Assembly: GCA_031556525.1 (NCBI GenBank)
Contig: JAVBSS010000010.1
Location: 19,820-83,819, forward strand
Length of the DNA: 64,000 bases
Source: JAVBSN01 sp031556525
GTDB lineage: Bacteria > Bacillota > Clostridia > Lachnospirales > Lachnospiraceae
Direction of reading: 5' to 3'
Shown here: piece by piece, positions 35,004-43,858 of the stretch
Position numbering within the stretch: position 1 is the first letter of the stretch
Layout of the letters: each line of letters opens with the position of its first letter
Position numbers and translations under genes: made by a program
The notes under the pieces: model-generated
What the model saw: the letters and a program-made list of their open reading frames with translations, nothing else
The model's database searches: none
What the model was told of the DNA's origin: nothing

Positions 35004-36047
35004 ATGAAAAAGAGAAAAACTTTACCAAAGGATTTTGAAGAGATTGTAGAATGTGGTGATATTGAAGAGATTAAAAAGGCAATTGATGCTTGTGAAATAG
35101 ATGCCTATACAGGCTTTGATAAGAAAACAGCATTGATGTTTACTGATTTACCAGAAGAGATTATAAGGTATCTAGTTGAAAATGGTGCAGATATTAATCA
35201 AGCTACCATATATGGAGATACTGCGTTATCAAAGCATGCATTTGTTAATTCGGACAAAATACCACTATTAATAGAATTAGGAGCAGATATAAATTATCAC
35301 GAAGAAAATAGAGATACAGCATTATATAAATTAGCAGGACACCATCGTGTAGATGGAATACGCACTTTAATTGAAAATGGAGCGGACATATATATAAAAT
35401 GTGGACGTAATAATATAAATGTATTGGAGTATTCGTTACATTTATGTCGTAATATAGATATTGTTAATATGTATGATATTGCTATAATTTTTTTGGATAA
35501 GGGTATGGAAATCACAGATGATATGAGAAAGCAAGTAACACGAATTGGAGAAGACTTTGAGTTTATTAGGGAAGATTTCAACGTGGATTATCTAGAAGAG
35601 ACAGATATTGCATTACAGAATTTGTATAAGTTATTTGATGTTCGACCTATACCAAGACGTGTGATATATGATGGGACTTCGCCTATTGTTGTAAAAGAAA
35701 AAACATGGCAGAAACAACATGAAGAATTGTGGAATCTTCTAGTACCTGGTAGTGGTCATGCATCAACTATACAAGGAGAAGTTATTCGTATCGTAGGTAA
35801 GGTATCTTATGAGATTTTGGACAATGGTGGTATAAACTGGGATAAGGATTATAGAACTATGTGTAAAGCGTTGGTAGGATACTTATCACAGGGAACTCCG
35901 GTAGATGGTGAAGCTATTGATATCTCAAAAAGTATTTCGCTTGATATGCCAGAAGAAAATTTAAATAAATTGGCTAAATATGCAGTAGAATGGGTTATTG
36001 CTAATCCTATGCCTATAAAATTGGAATCAGTGGAGTATAAAAGATAA
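35004..36047 (+). CDS. Ankyrin-repeat protein
   Basis: The start at 35004 follows GGGGGAAGG; an earlier in-frame start would overlap the previous gene. About 347 residues. Residues 10-170 contain ankyrin repeats with the usual LVENGADINQ, LIELGADINY and LIENGADIYI units. The C-terminal half is unrecognised. Ankyrin proteins in this setting often serve as immunity proteins that bind toxins, or as other protein-binding partners. The next gene starts on its stop (TAATG), so the pair is coupled. Confidence 0.8.
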   Translation: MKKRKTLPKDFEEIVECGDIEEIKKAIDACEIDAYTGFDKKTALMFTDLPEEIIRYLVENGADINQATIYGDTALSKHAFVNSDKIPLLIELGADINYHEENRDTALYKLAGHHRVDGIRTLIENGADIYIKCGRNNINVLEYSLHLCRNIDIVNMYDIAIIFLDKGMEITDDMRKQVTRIGEDFEFIREDFNVDYLEETDIALQNLYKLFDVRPIPRRVIYDGTSPIVVKEKTWQKQHEELWNLLVPGSGHASTIQGEVIRIVGKVSYEILDNGGINWDKDYRTMCKALVGYLSQGTPVDGEAIDISKSISLDMPEENLNKLAKYAVEWVIANPMPIKLESVEYKR

Positions 36048-36445
36048 TGGATAGAATATATAAGCCTTTACAAAAACTTCATAATGAAGAAATTCAAGCA
36101 ATATTAGAATCAGGTTCTATAGAAGAATTAGTATTATTACCTCTTTCGGTTGGAGAACATCATTCTAGTTGGAAGGAAGCACAAGATATATGTGTTGAGT
36201 TGACAAATCATAGCGATGAAAGAGTTCGTGCAAACGCAGCTTTAGGACTTGCGTATATTGCACGAACACATGGTAAACTTGAGAAACATATTGTTAAACC
36301 AGTATTACTTAAACTATTGAATGAGTGTCAAGAATATAGATGGAGAATAATTGATTCAATAGAAGATATTAATATTTATATGAAATGGCATATTGGTGAG
36401 AAAGCAATTGATAGGATAGAAAAGGGAGATAACCTATTATTATAG
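36047..36445 (+). CDS. HEAT-like small protein
   Basis: The 132-residue protein is helical. Its pattern of HSDERVRANAALGLAYIARTHGKLE followed by KPVLLKLLNECQEYRWRIIDSIEDIN matches HEAT-like repeats. It overlaps the ankyrin gene stop by a base, implying a joint role. Small HEAT-like proteins downstream of ankyrin proteins are common among immunity genes of polymorphic toxins; no toxin gene is adjacent, so that role is inference. Confidence 0.65.
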   Translation: MDRIYKPLQKLHNEEIQAILESGSIEELVLLPLSVGEHHSSWKEAQDICVELTNHSDERVRANAALGLAYIARTHGKLEKHIVKPVLLKLLNECQEYRWRIIDSIEDINIYMKWHIGEKAIDRIEKGDNLLL

Positions 36446-36448
36446 CTT

Positions 36449-37177
36449 TTATGTATCTAAAGAAATGTTGTTCCAATCGTGTTCTTCACATACAAGCCAC
36501 TCTAGACCTCGCCTTCTTTCGGCAACAACTTCTGAATTTAAAGTACCAATTTCAGTTTCAGGTCTTACTCGCTTCTCAACACAAGCCCAGTGATAGAAAT
36601 AGAACAAGTCTAACATATCTAATATTTTTTCAGTGTTTCTTAATTTAAGTGAAGATGCTGAATATAGATACTCAATGGTAGAGCTAATAGCCATGGCTCT
36701 CTCAGTATTGCAAATTTTGGATACGTTTAACAATTCTTTATCAGTTATTAAATCTAATGCCCATATAAGTACCCAATACACTTCATATGTCCACGCTATA
36801 TCTACTAAATCTTGCCTAGCAAATTCATGTTCACATTCTTTTTTTGTATGTTTATTTTCAATAAGTAATCTTTCTTTTGGTAAGAAATCATCTAGGGATA
36901 AATTCCACTCATCCATTGTTTTCAAAACAAATGCTAATGACTGACCATAATCTTCACCGTTATTAATAGAACATGCTAATTGTATGGAAAGCATAGAAGC
37001 CAATGCTCTTTTTTTAACAGTTTCTACATCTTTTAATTTTATATCGCTACTTGCAGCTCGAAAGGGTAAATGCTCATTGTAAGCTATTTTCATTTTTTTA
37101 ACTTTTTCAATTGTTTTTAATCGTCTACCATCAGGTGTGATAATTGTATTATTTTTTAATTTATCAAATAGTCCCAT
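36449..37177 (-). CDS. DUF4272 family protein
   Basis: The 242-residue protein shows the family pattern: VKKRALASMLSIQLACSINNGEDYGQ near residue 52 and WTYEVYWVLIWALDLI near residue 128, then EWLVCEEHDW at the C terminus. The family's function is unknown. It converges tail to tail with the HEAT-like gene with only three bases between stops. AAAGGAG precedes the start. Rightward frames inside this region are shadows. Confidence 0.75.
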   Translation of the reverse strand: MGLFDKLKNNTIITPDGRRLKTIEKVKKMKIAYNEHLPFRAASSDIKLKDVETVKKRALASMLSIQLACSINNGEDYGQSLAFVLKTMDEWNLSLDDFLPKERLLIENKHTKKECEHEFARQDLVDIAWTYEVYWVLIWALDLITDKELLNVSKICNTERAMAISSTIEYLYSASSLKLRNTEKILDMLDLFYFYHWACVEKRVRPETEIGTLNSEVVAERRRGLEWLVCEEHDWNNISLDT

Positions 37178-37283
37178 ACTGTAATCTCCTTTGTTTTTAT
37201 TGTTTTATTATAGAGGATATGGATAATATTTTCTATATCTGATTGAAAATTTACTAATTTTAATGGTTGTGATATTAAATATA

Positions 37284-37312
37284 GTGACATGAATTTATCA
37301 TTATGCTAAAAT
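37284..37312 (+). promoter_or_regulatory. Candidate purC promoter
   Basis: GTGACA (37284-37289), a 17-base spacer and TAAAAT (37307-37312) lie 35 bases before the start. No purine box is recognised. Confidence 0.5.
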
Positions 37313-37346
37313 GAAAGAAAATACGATATTAGAGAGGAAAGTATAA

Positions 37347-38036
37347 ATGAAAACACTTTATAATGGCAAGACAAAAACAGTTATGCTTAACGAAGAGGAT
37401 AACACAGTATTCTTATTTTTTAAGGATGATGCAACTGGAGAAAACGGAGTATTCGATCCAGGTTCAAATACAGTTGGTGGAAGTGTAGAAGGAAAAGGAA
37501 ATATAGGTCTTACAATTTCTAGCTATTTCTTTGAATTAATGGAGAAGAATGGTATACCAACACAATTTCTTGGTGCTAATTTAGATGAGAACTTAATGAA
37601 GGTTCGTAATCTTACAGTACCACCTTTGGAATTTATCTTACGCTACTACACAGCTGGAAGTATGTGCCGTAGATTTACTCTAGAAGAAGGAGTTCCTTTT
37701 GAGCCACCTTATTTAGAAGTTACACTTAAAGATGATATTCAAGGTGACCCAGTAATCAATGAGAGACTTTGTGTAATGAAGGGAATTCTACAAGAAGGTC
37801 AATTTGATGAAGGATTAGATGTACTTGTAAGAGTTGGAGAAATCCTTAGAAAAGAATTAGCAAGTATGAATCTTACTCTAATAGATTTTAAAATCGAGTT
37901 AGGCTATGATGAAAATGGTAAGATTTTTGTAGCAGATGAGATTACACCAGATATCTGGAGAGTAAAAGATGAGAACGGAAACATTCCAGATCAAATCGAA
38001 TGTGGAAAAATGTTATTAGAGAAAATAAATAAATAA
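37347..38036 (+). CDS. purC: Phosphoribosylaminoimidazole-succinocarboxamide synthase
   Basis: The 229-residue protein matches the short bacterial SAICAR synthetase: NGKTKTVML at the N terminus, LEFILRYYTAGSMCRRF near 93 and IDFKIELGYDENGKIFVADEITPD near 182, the last carrying the ATP/metal-binding acidic residues. It joins CAIR and aspartate using ATP in purine synthesis. It stands apart from other pur genes here and has its own promoter and terminator, which is common for purC in this group. Confidence 0.95.
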   Translation: MKTLYNGKTKTVMLNEEDNTVFLFFKDDATGENGVFDPGSNTVGGSVEGKGNIGLTISSYFFELMEKNGIPTQFLGANLDENLMKVRNLTVPPLEFILRYYTAGSMCRRFTLEEGVPFEPPYLEVTLKDDIQGDPVINERLCVMKGILQEGQFDEGLDVLVRVGEILRKELASMNLTLIDFKIELGYDENGKIFVADEITPDIWRVKDENGNIPDQIECGKMLLEKINK

Positions 38037-38048
38037 TACTTAATAATA

Positions 38049-38093
38049 AGAGGGTGTTACGAGGTCATTGATGACTTTGGGAACACCCTTTTA
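38049..38093 (+). terminator. Terminator after purC
   Basis: AGGGTGTT (38051-38058) pairs with AACACCCT (38082-38089), with an inner GTCAT/ATGAC stem, then TTT. Confidence 0.85.
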
Positions 38094-38206
38094 AAATGGT
38101 ATAAGATTGGCTATAATTTGCCTGCCCAAATATTGAAAAGATAATTGTTGAGAGTTATAATGAAAAAAGAGTCATTCTATCATGGAGAGGTAGAAAGAGT
38201 GGTTGT

Positions 38207-39217
38207 ATGAAGAAAATGGAGTTACAATCAAAAGAGACTTACAGTCAAATTAGAAGCACGGTAATCACGGCTCAGTCGAAAGTAGCAGTGGCAGTGAATA
38301 CGGCTATGGTGCAAGCATACTGGGAAATCGGAGAGCAGATTTATTTAGCTTGCGGTAAAAATGAGAGGGCAGAGTATGGCAAAAATTTGCTAAAGTATTT
38401 ATCAGAGGAATTAACAAAAGAATTTGGAAAGGGATTTACAGTTGCAAATTTAAAGAATATGCGACAGTTTTATAGGACATTTCCAAAACGCTACACACTG
38501 TGTAGCGAATTAAGTTGGTCACACTATCGATTGCTTATGCGAATTGATAACGAAGATAGAAGAAACTTTTATCAAGAAGAATGTATAAAATCTAGATGGA
38601 GTGTTCGCCAGTTAGAGAGACAGATTAATACTATGTATTATGACAGAATGTTGGCAAGTAGCGATAAGGTATCAGTTGCAGATGAAATTAATCAGGTAGA
38701 ACCCAAACCTGAATATGAGAAAATTATAAAAGATCCATATGTCTTGGAATTCTTGGATTTAGGAGCTAATCCGCATTTTTATGAAAAGGATTTGGAACAG
38801 GCTATTATTGATGATTTGCAAAAGGTTTTACTTGAGTTAGGTAGAGGGTTTTGCTTTGAAGCAAGACAAAAGCATTTCGCACTTGATAATGAACATTTTT
38901 ACATCGATCTTGTTTTTTATAATTATATATTAAAGTGTCATGTGTTGGTGGATTTGAAAATTGGCAAGTTGACTCATCAAGACATAGGTCAGATGCAGAT
39001 GTATGTAAATTATTATACAAGGGAATTAATGAATGAAGGAGATAATCCACCAATAGGAATTGTACTATGTGCGGACAAAAGTGATTCTGTTGTTAAATAT
39101 ACGTTGCCAGAAGATAATACACAAATATATGCATCTAAATACATGACGTGTTTGCCAACAGAAGAAGAATTAAAAAGTACTTTGAATTTGGAAGAGTATA
39201 CTAAAATAAAGAGATGA
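38207..39217 (+). CDS. YhcG-type PD-(D/E)XK nuclease family protein (DUF1016)
   Basis: The 336-residue protein has an N-terminal DUF1016 helical domain (VQAYWEIGEQI near residue 37 and LSWSHYRLLMRI near 103) and a C-terminal nuclease domain. The catalytic strands read FYIDLVFYN followed by HVLVDLKIGKLTHQDIGQM (about residues 230-265), where Asp and Asp-x-Lys take the PD-(D/E)XK positions. Related proteins act in DNA repair-like or defence roles and are often associated with mobile DNA. The start follows a weak GGAGAGG site. Confidence 0.88.
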   Translation: MKKMELQSKETYSQIRSTVITAQSKVAVAVNTAMVQAYWEIGEQIYLACGKNERAEYGKNLLKYLSEELTKEFGKGFTVANLKNMRQFYRTFPKRYTLCSELSWSHYRLLMRIDNEDRRNFYQEECIKSRWSVRQLERQINTMYYDRMLASSDKVSVADEINQVEPKPEYEKIIKDPYVLEFLDLGANPHFYEKDLEQAIIDDLQKVLLELGRGFCFEARQKHFALDNEHFYIDLVFYNYILKCHVLVDLKIGKLTHQDIGQMQMYVNYYTRELMNEGDNPPIGIVLCADKSDSVVKYTLPEDNTQIYASKYMTCLPTEEELKSTLNLEEYTKIKR

Positions 39218-39308
39218 CGAATTGGATGCATTTATTAATGAATTCAGTTGGTGGATTTCTGAAAGTCAGAAGAATGCCGATGAAATTATGATAGAGGGTA
39301 CATTGTAA
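39213..39308 (+). pseudogene. C-terminal fragment of an unknown gene
   Basis: A 31-codon stretch reads DDELDAFINEFSWWISESQ to a TAA at 39306-39308. Its composition looks like real protein, but it has no start codon in frame and is preceded by a stop at 39207. It is probably the remnant tail of a deleted gene overlapping the end of the nuclease gene. Confidence 0.45.
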
Positions 39309-39309
39309 T

Positions 39310-40092
39310 ATGAAAATAAAGGAAAGTTTGGCTTCAACTAATAAATATAAACTAAATAATATTGTTGCTTTAACAATTATACTAACAATTACAGTTATTG
39401 GAGGACTTGTTGCATTATTGATGTGGAAAGAATGGATTGGTTGGATTGCAGTTAGTATAGTTTGTTTTAGTCCTTTGATTTTTGTACTTATATATCAAAA
39501 AAAGCAAAAAATAGTGTATGAAAATTATATAAAGAAGTATGGTGAGGATCCTAGTTGTTACAAGGTTGATAGATGTTACTTTATACACTTAAATTCTCAT
39601 TCTAACAAAATTGAAATTGATGTGGACAGCATAAATAAAGTTATGAATATAATTTCATATGGAACAATAGAAGTTCCAATATCTATATTTGATAGTGAAA
39701 AAGTATATCCTAGTTCGCATATAGATAATTATATTTCGGGGCAACTAAACAAAACAGGTTATGGTGCAAAGATTGAAATGAATATAGGACTTGAAGATTT
39801 AATAGAAGATATAAATAGAATAATTGATAAGAGAGAAGTTTTTATAAATAAACTGACAAAAGAACAAATTGTTGAGTTTGATACTGATTTTGTAAAGGCT
39901 CGCCGTAATGATAATATAAATACATTCTATAATGATACAAATACTATATATGATATACTTGATAAACAAGGATATAGAATTATAGATATTGTGCATAATG
40001 GATTTTGTTGGACAATAGTTAATGAAGAAGAGTTTAATAAAATAAAAGAGTTAGATCATAGAAACTTAATAAAACAAAAGGAGAGTTTTTAA
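39310..40092 (+). CDS. Hypothetical membrane protein
   Basis: The 260-residue protein has two membrane helices (about 18-38 and 42-62) and a cytoplasmic C-terminal part with no recognised domain. The last section (IYDILDKQGYRIIDIVHNGFCWTIVNEEEF) is a predicted alpha/beta piece. GATAGAGGG precedes the start. Function unknown. The stop lies 12 bases before the phosphorylase remnant. Confidence 0.6.
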   Translation: MKIKESLASTNKYKLNNIVALTIILTITVIGGLVALLMWKEWIGWIAVSIVCFSPLIFVLIYQKKQKIVYENYIKKYGEDPSCYKVDRCYFIHLNSHSNKIEIDVDSINKVMNIISYGTIEVPISIFDSEKVYPSSHIDNYISGQLNKTGYGAKIEMNIGLEDLIEDINRIIDKREVFINKLTKEQIVEFDTDFVKARRNDNINTFYNDTNTIYDILDKQGYRIIDIVHNGFCWTIVNEEEFNKIKELDHRNLIKQKESF

Positions 40093-40103
40093 AAATATAC
40101 ACA

Positions 40104-40322
40104 TTGAATACTTTGGATATAGCAGAAAAATACAATATAGAAATGGAATGTGCGTCAGTAATGGCTGCAAGTCAGTTTAGAGGAATTAATACATATCAAT
40201 TTTTATATGCAGAGGATAGTCTGGATAGTGAAGTTTGGGATGCAAGAACTATGGGAAATGTTCCACATTCTGATCTTGAGAAATATCTAAGGGTTGCATT
40301 AGAAGTTGCAGTTCGTTTATAA
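40104..40322 (+). pseudogene. N-terminally truncated nucleoside phosphorylase
   Basis: The 72 residues match only the C-terminal end of PNP/UDP-family phosphorylases: MECASVMAASQFRGINTYQFLYA with the substrate-binding Met-Glu, then DSEVWDARTMG and LRVALEVAVRL. The first two thirds are missing and the upstream sequence belongs to the membrane protein. A TTG could act as start, with AAAGGAG upstream, but a working enzyme is not expected. Confidence 0.75.
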
Positions 40323-40341
40323 AGATTAAAGGAGAACATTA

Positions 40342-40998
40342 ATGAAGAATCCTTGGGAAACAATTTCATTAACAGATTATGAAAATCATATGAAATTAGA
40401 TACAGTAATGCAACTGCAAGTTTTAAATAACATGATGAGAGAACAGTTTTCTTATTCATCTGTTGGTACAATTATGATATTAGGAGTTGCTGGTGGTAAT
40501 GGATTGGAGCATATTGATACAGATAAAATTAAAAAAGTATATGGTGTAGATATAAATAATGATTATTTGGAAGAGTGCAAGACAAGATATGATAGTTTAA
40601 AAGATATATTTGAGTGTCTTTGTGTTGACTTGAGAGATAATCAAGTAGTTCTTCCTACTGCGGACATGGTTATTGCTGATTTATTAATAGAATATATAGG
40701 ATATGAATGTTTTCAAAAAACGATTAAAATTATAAAACCTGAATATGTGTCTTGTATTATTCAAATTAATACATGCGATAGTTTTGTTTCAGATTCACCC
40801 TATATACATGTGTTTGATAATTTAAGTGAAGTACATTATCAAATTGATGAATATGAATTAGAAAATGTAATGGAACAAATAGAGTATTCGTTGATTAAGA
40901 AATGTCAACAAGAATTACCAAATGGAAAGAAATTTATTCAATTAGATTTTAAGAAGTCAACAAGTTTAAAAAGGAGAGATGTTTATGAAGATAACTAA
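40342..40998 (+). CDS. Class I SAM-dependent methyltransferase
   Basis: The 218-residue protein shows motif I as IMILGVAGGNGLEHI (residues 44-58) and VYGVDINNDYLEECK (about 66-80), followed by TADMVIADLLIEYIG as a motif II-like strand. The fold suggests small-molecule or protein methylation; the substrate is unknown. The start follows AAAGGAG. Its end overlaps the beginning of the hydrolase gene by 14 bases. Confidence 0.85.
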   Translation: MKNPWETISLTDYENHMKLDTVMQLQVLNNMMREQFSYSSVGTIMILGVAGGNGLEHIDTDKIKKVYGVDINNDYLEECKTRYDSLKDIFECLCVDLRDNQVVLPTADMVIADLLIEYIGYECFQKTIKIIKPEYVSCIIQINTCDSFVSDSPYIHVFDNLSEVHYQIDEYELENVMEQIEYSLIKKCQQELPNGKKFIQLDFKKSTSLKRRDVYEDN

Positions 40999-41893
40999 TA
41001 ACTTTATCTCATCAGATGGTGTAACTAAAACAAGATATGTAATCTATAAACCAGAATGTGAACCCAAAGCGATTGTTCAGATGTGCCATGGAATGTGTGA
41101 ATATTTTGAACGTTATGAACCATTTGCGGAGTATCTTTGTGAAAAGGGATATTTAGTATATGGACATGATCATTTAGGACATGGAGAGGATTCAGCAGAA
41201 CTAGGATTCTTTGCATCTGAAAATGGATGGAAGTACTTAGTTAAAGATGTACATAAGATGTTCTTAATTGTTAGAGAACAGTATCCTTCTTTATCTACAA
41301 TAATTATTGGACATAGTATGGGTTCATTTGTTCTAAGAAATTATCTAGCAAAATATCCAGATTCTTTTGATGGGGCTATTATTATGGGAACAAGTGGTAA
41401 GAATCCGTTAAATAAATTTGCTATTAACTTAGCTAATAATATGAAAAAGAAGCATGGTGAAAAGTATCGTAGTAAGAAGCTTGCTTCAATGACGTTCCTT
41501 GGATATAACAAAAGATTTGAAAAGGCGTCAGAATTTGCGTGGCTTGCTGGTGATAGTGAAGTATATTTCAAATATGAGAAGAATCCACTTAATAACTTTA
41601 TATTTACGGTAAGTGGTTATGTAGATTTGTTTACATTGTTGAACAATGTTTCTTCTAAGCGGTGGGTAGACAAGTTGTCGAAGGAGACACCATTCCTTTT
41701 AATGAGTGGTGAAGATGATCCAGTAGGTAATTATGGTAGAGGTGTTAAGCAAGTATATTCAATGATGAAATCTGGAGGATGTAATGTTGAGATGAAATTA
41801 TATCCTAAAGGCAGGCATGAAATACTTAATGATTATTGTAAAGGTGATGTATATAAGGATGTGTTAGAATATATTGAGGAAATTGTAAAATAA
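40985..41893 (+). CDS. Alpha/beta hydrolase, monoacylglycerol lipase-like (serine aminopeptidase S33 fold)
   Basis: The ATG at 40985 is chosen because AAGGAG at 40971-40976 is eight bases before it, and only two before an alternative ATG at 40979. About 302 residues. The GHSMGS nucleophile elbow lies near residue 102, MSGEDDPVGNYG gives the acid near 239 and KGRHEILND the histidine near 272. QMCHGMCEYFERY and YGHDHLGHGEDS are typical of lysophospholipase or monoglyceride lipase-like members. The substrate is inferred to be a lipid ester. Confidence 0.88.
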   Translation: MKITNNFISSDGVTKTRYVIYKPECEPKAIVQMCHGMCEYFERYEPFAEYLCEKGYLVYGHDHLGHGEDSAELGFFASENGWKYLVKDVHKMFLIVREQYPSLSTIIIGHSMGSFVLRNYLAKYPDSFDGAIIMGTSGKNPLNKFAINLANNMKKKHGEKYRSKKLASMTFLGYNKRFEKASEFAWLAGDSEVYFKYEKNPLNNFIFTVSGYVDLFTLLNNVSSKRWVDKLSKETPFLLMSGEDDPVGNYGRGVKQVYSMMKSGGCNVEMKLYPKGRHEILNDYCKGDVYKDVLEYIEEIVK

Positions 41894-41918
41894 TAATAGT
41901 AATACATTTAAATTTTAA

Positions 41919-41965
41919 TAGAAGCTATAGTAGATTGATATACAATTGACTAAGGCTTCTTTTTT
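41919..41965 (+). terminator. Terminator after the hydrolase gene
   Basis: AGAAGC (41920-41925) pairs with GCTTCT (41955-41960), with partial pairing inside, followed by a run of T. Confidence 0.7.
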
Positions 41966-42095
41966 GATTTATTATATATCTAATGTATGAAAATAAACTG
42001 AAAAGCTACTGAAATAGGTGTAATTCTACCGTTGGTCGATAGCGGTTTTTAAAGATGAATAGTATGATAAAGACATAGATAGAAGGGAGAATATT

Positions 42096-42620
42096 ATGGA
42101 TAAAGACAAATTTGGTAAATTTGTCACCAAATTGCGAAAAGATAAAAACATGACCCAAAAAGAACTAGCACTGTCCTTACATCTAACGGATAAAGCAATT
42201 TCTAAATGGGAAAGAGGATTAAGCTTCCCTGATATCTCTATCTTAGAGCCACTAGCGGAGACTTTAGATGTGTCAGTAATGGAATTACTTAAAGGAGAAA
42301 GGCTTCCAGAAGAAAGTAGTATAACTGCTGAGGATGCCAAACAACTTATAAGTGATTCAATTGGCATTTCAGATGCTGAAATTCTCAGAAAACATTTAAG
42401 GAGCAAATACATTCTGCTATTTTGTATTGTATGTCTAATGCTTCTAGTTTCAATTATTCTAAATATCATATCATTTATGGCTACGTCAGAAAAGGAACAG
42501 AAAAAGGATTTGGGATATAACAATCTCGAATATATATATTCTGAAAATCCTCATTCGTACCTACAGATAGTCAATGAACAGGAGATTGAAGAAATAATTG
42601 AGAGGAGAGTAATCATATGA
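42096..42620 (+). CDS. XRE-family transcriptional regulator with a membrane segment
   Basis: The 174-residue protein has an N-terminal helix-turn-helix (LRKDKNMTQKELALSLHLTDKAISKWERGLSFPDISILEPLAE, residues 13-55) and a membrane helix near 108-130. Such membrane-linked XRE proteins control adjacent envelope genes. Its stop overlaps the start of the acyltransferase gene by four bases, so it is translated together with it and probably regulates the group. Confidence 0.85.
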   Translation: MDKDKFGKFVTKLRKDKNMTQKELALSLHLTDKAISKWERGLSFPDISILEPLAETLDVSVMELLKGERLPEESSITAEDAKQLISDSIGISDAEILRKHLRSKYILLFCIVCLMLLVSIILNIISFMATSEKEQKKDLGYNNLEYIYSENPHSYLQIVNEQEIEEIIERRVII

Positions 42621-43840
42621 AGAAAAAAATATTAGTTATGGCAGCAATAGTGTTTCTTGCATGGTGGGGACTCTTAGATGGTCTTGGTTATTTAGCCAAA
42701 GCTGAAGTTCAGTGGATGGATGTAACAGGATATTTAGTTGTTGGATTGTTATTTGTTATTCTCTTGCATGGCGTAAAAGTGGTTTCTTTAGATGAAAATA
42801 TGGATCAAGCTTTTTCGTTGAAAAACAGCAAGGCATTTCAAGGATTTCTAGCAGGTTTTGTAATAATGCATCATATTTATATTATTTTGCATAATGAAAT
42901 GGGTTATGAAGGGTCGTTAGAATTATTTAAACACACTGGAGTTATTATTGTAGGATTTTTCTTTTTTTGTTCAGGATATGGATTAATAACAAGCCTTAAT
43001 GAAAAGGAAAATTATCTAAAAGGTTTTATGAAAAAAAGAGTATGTACGGTTCTAGTTCCGTTCTTTATCTGTAATTATACCTACATGATAGCCACACTTT
43101 TGATGGGTAAAACCTATTCGATGAATAATCTGCTTTATGCATTTTTTGGACTTAAGTTGTTGAATTCTCAAATGTGGTTTGCTGTGGAAATATTGATTTT
43201 GTATATATGTTTTTATCTAATATTTAGATTTATACAGAATGAAAAAGTTGCTTATATTGTAATGGGGTTATTGGTAGTTGCGATGATAGTGTGGAGCTTG
43301 CTATTGGGTCATGATAGAACAGACGAAGTGGTTGGGACATGGTTTAGAGGTGAGTGGTGGTACAATACATCTTTTATATTTTATATAGGAATGTTGGTAG
43401 CTCGTTTTAAAGATGTACTGATTCCACGAATTAAAAAACATTACTATCTCTGCCTAGTTGCATTTTCAGCACTAAGTATTGGACTAGGATTTATTACGAG
43501 GTATCTAATAGCTGAGAAAGGGTATTGGATAGAAACAACATCTTATATGGGATACGCTGAAAAGTTTCAAACACTGGCGTTTCAACTCCCAATGGTTGCT
43601 TGCCTAGTTGCAGTTATACTGCTAATTATGATGAAGGCTAGGTTTTATAATAAAGCACTTTCTATGCTAGGGAAGATATCATTAGAAATTATATTGATTA
43701 ATAATGTATTTATTATGGGATTTATAAAATTAGCAGTTAATCATGAATTTTTATATGTGATGTTAGTTTTTGTTGCAACAACATTAGCAGCTATGATTAT
43801 CTATCGAATTAAGTTATGGGCATTGGATAAAAGTGAATAA
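42617..43840 (+). CDS. Membrane acyltransferase family protein (Acyl_transf_3-like)
   Basis: The 407-residue protein has about 11 membrane segments. It shares FQGFLAGFVIMHH, GFFFFCSGYGL and RGEWWYN segments with the next gene. An essential-looking histidine pair (MHH) lies near the start of the acyltransferase part. These enzymes move acyl groups across the membrane onto surface glycans or lipids; the target here is unknown. It is coupled to the XRE regulator and followed after 18 bases by its paralogue. Confidence 0.8.
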   Translation: MKKKILVMAAIVFLAWWGLLDGLGYLAKAEVQWMDVTGYLVVGLLFVILLHGVKVVSLDENMDQAFSLKNSKAFQGFLAGFVIMHHIYIILHNEMGYEGSLELFKHTGVIIVGFFFFCSGYGLITSLNEKENYLKGFMKKRVCTVLVPFFICNYTYMIATLLMGKTYSMNNLLYAFFGLKLLNSQMWFAVEILILYICFYLIFRFIQNEKVAYIVMGLLVVAMIVWSLLLGHDRTDEVVGTWFRGEWWYNTSFIFYIGMLVARFKDVLIPRIKKHYYLCLVAFSALSIGLGFITRYLIAEKGYWIETTSYMGYAEKFQTLAFQLPMVACLVAVILLIMMKARFYNKALSMLGKISLEIILINNVFIMGFIKLAVNHEFLYVMLVFVATTLAAMIIYRIKLWALDKSE

Positions 43841-43858
43841 ATAATATGGAGGTAACAG

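Noticed and set aside
36451..36944. Rightward frames opposite the DUF4272 gene
   Set aside because: They lie entirely inside a leftward gene with a recognisable family pattern and have no ribosome sites.
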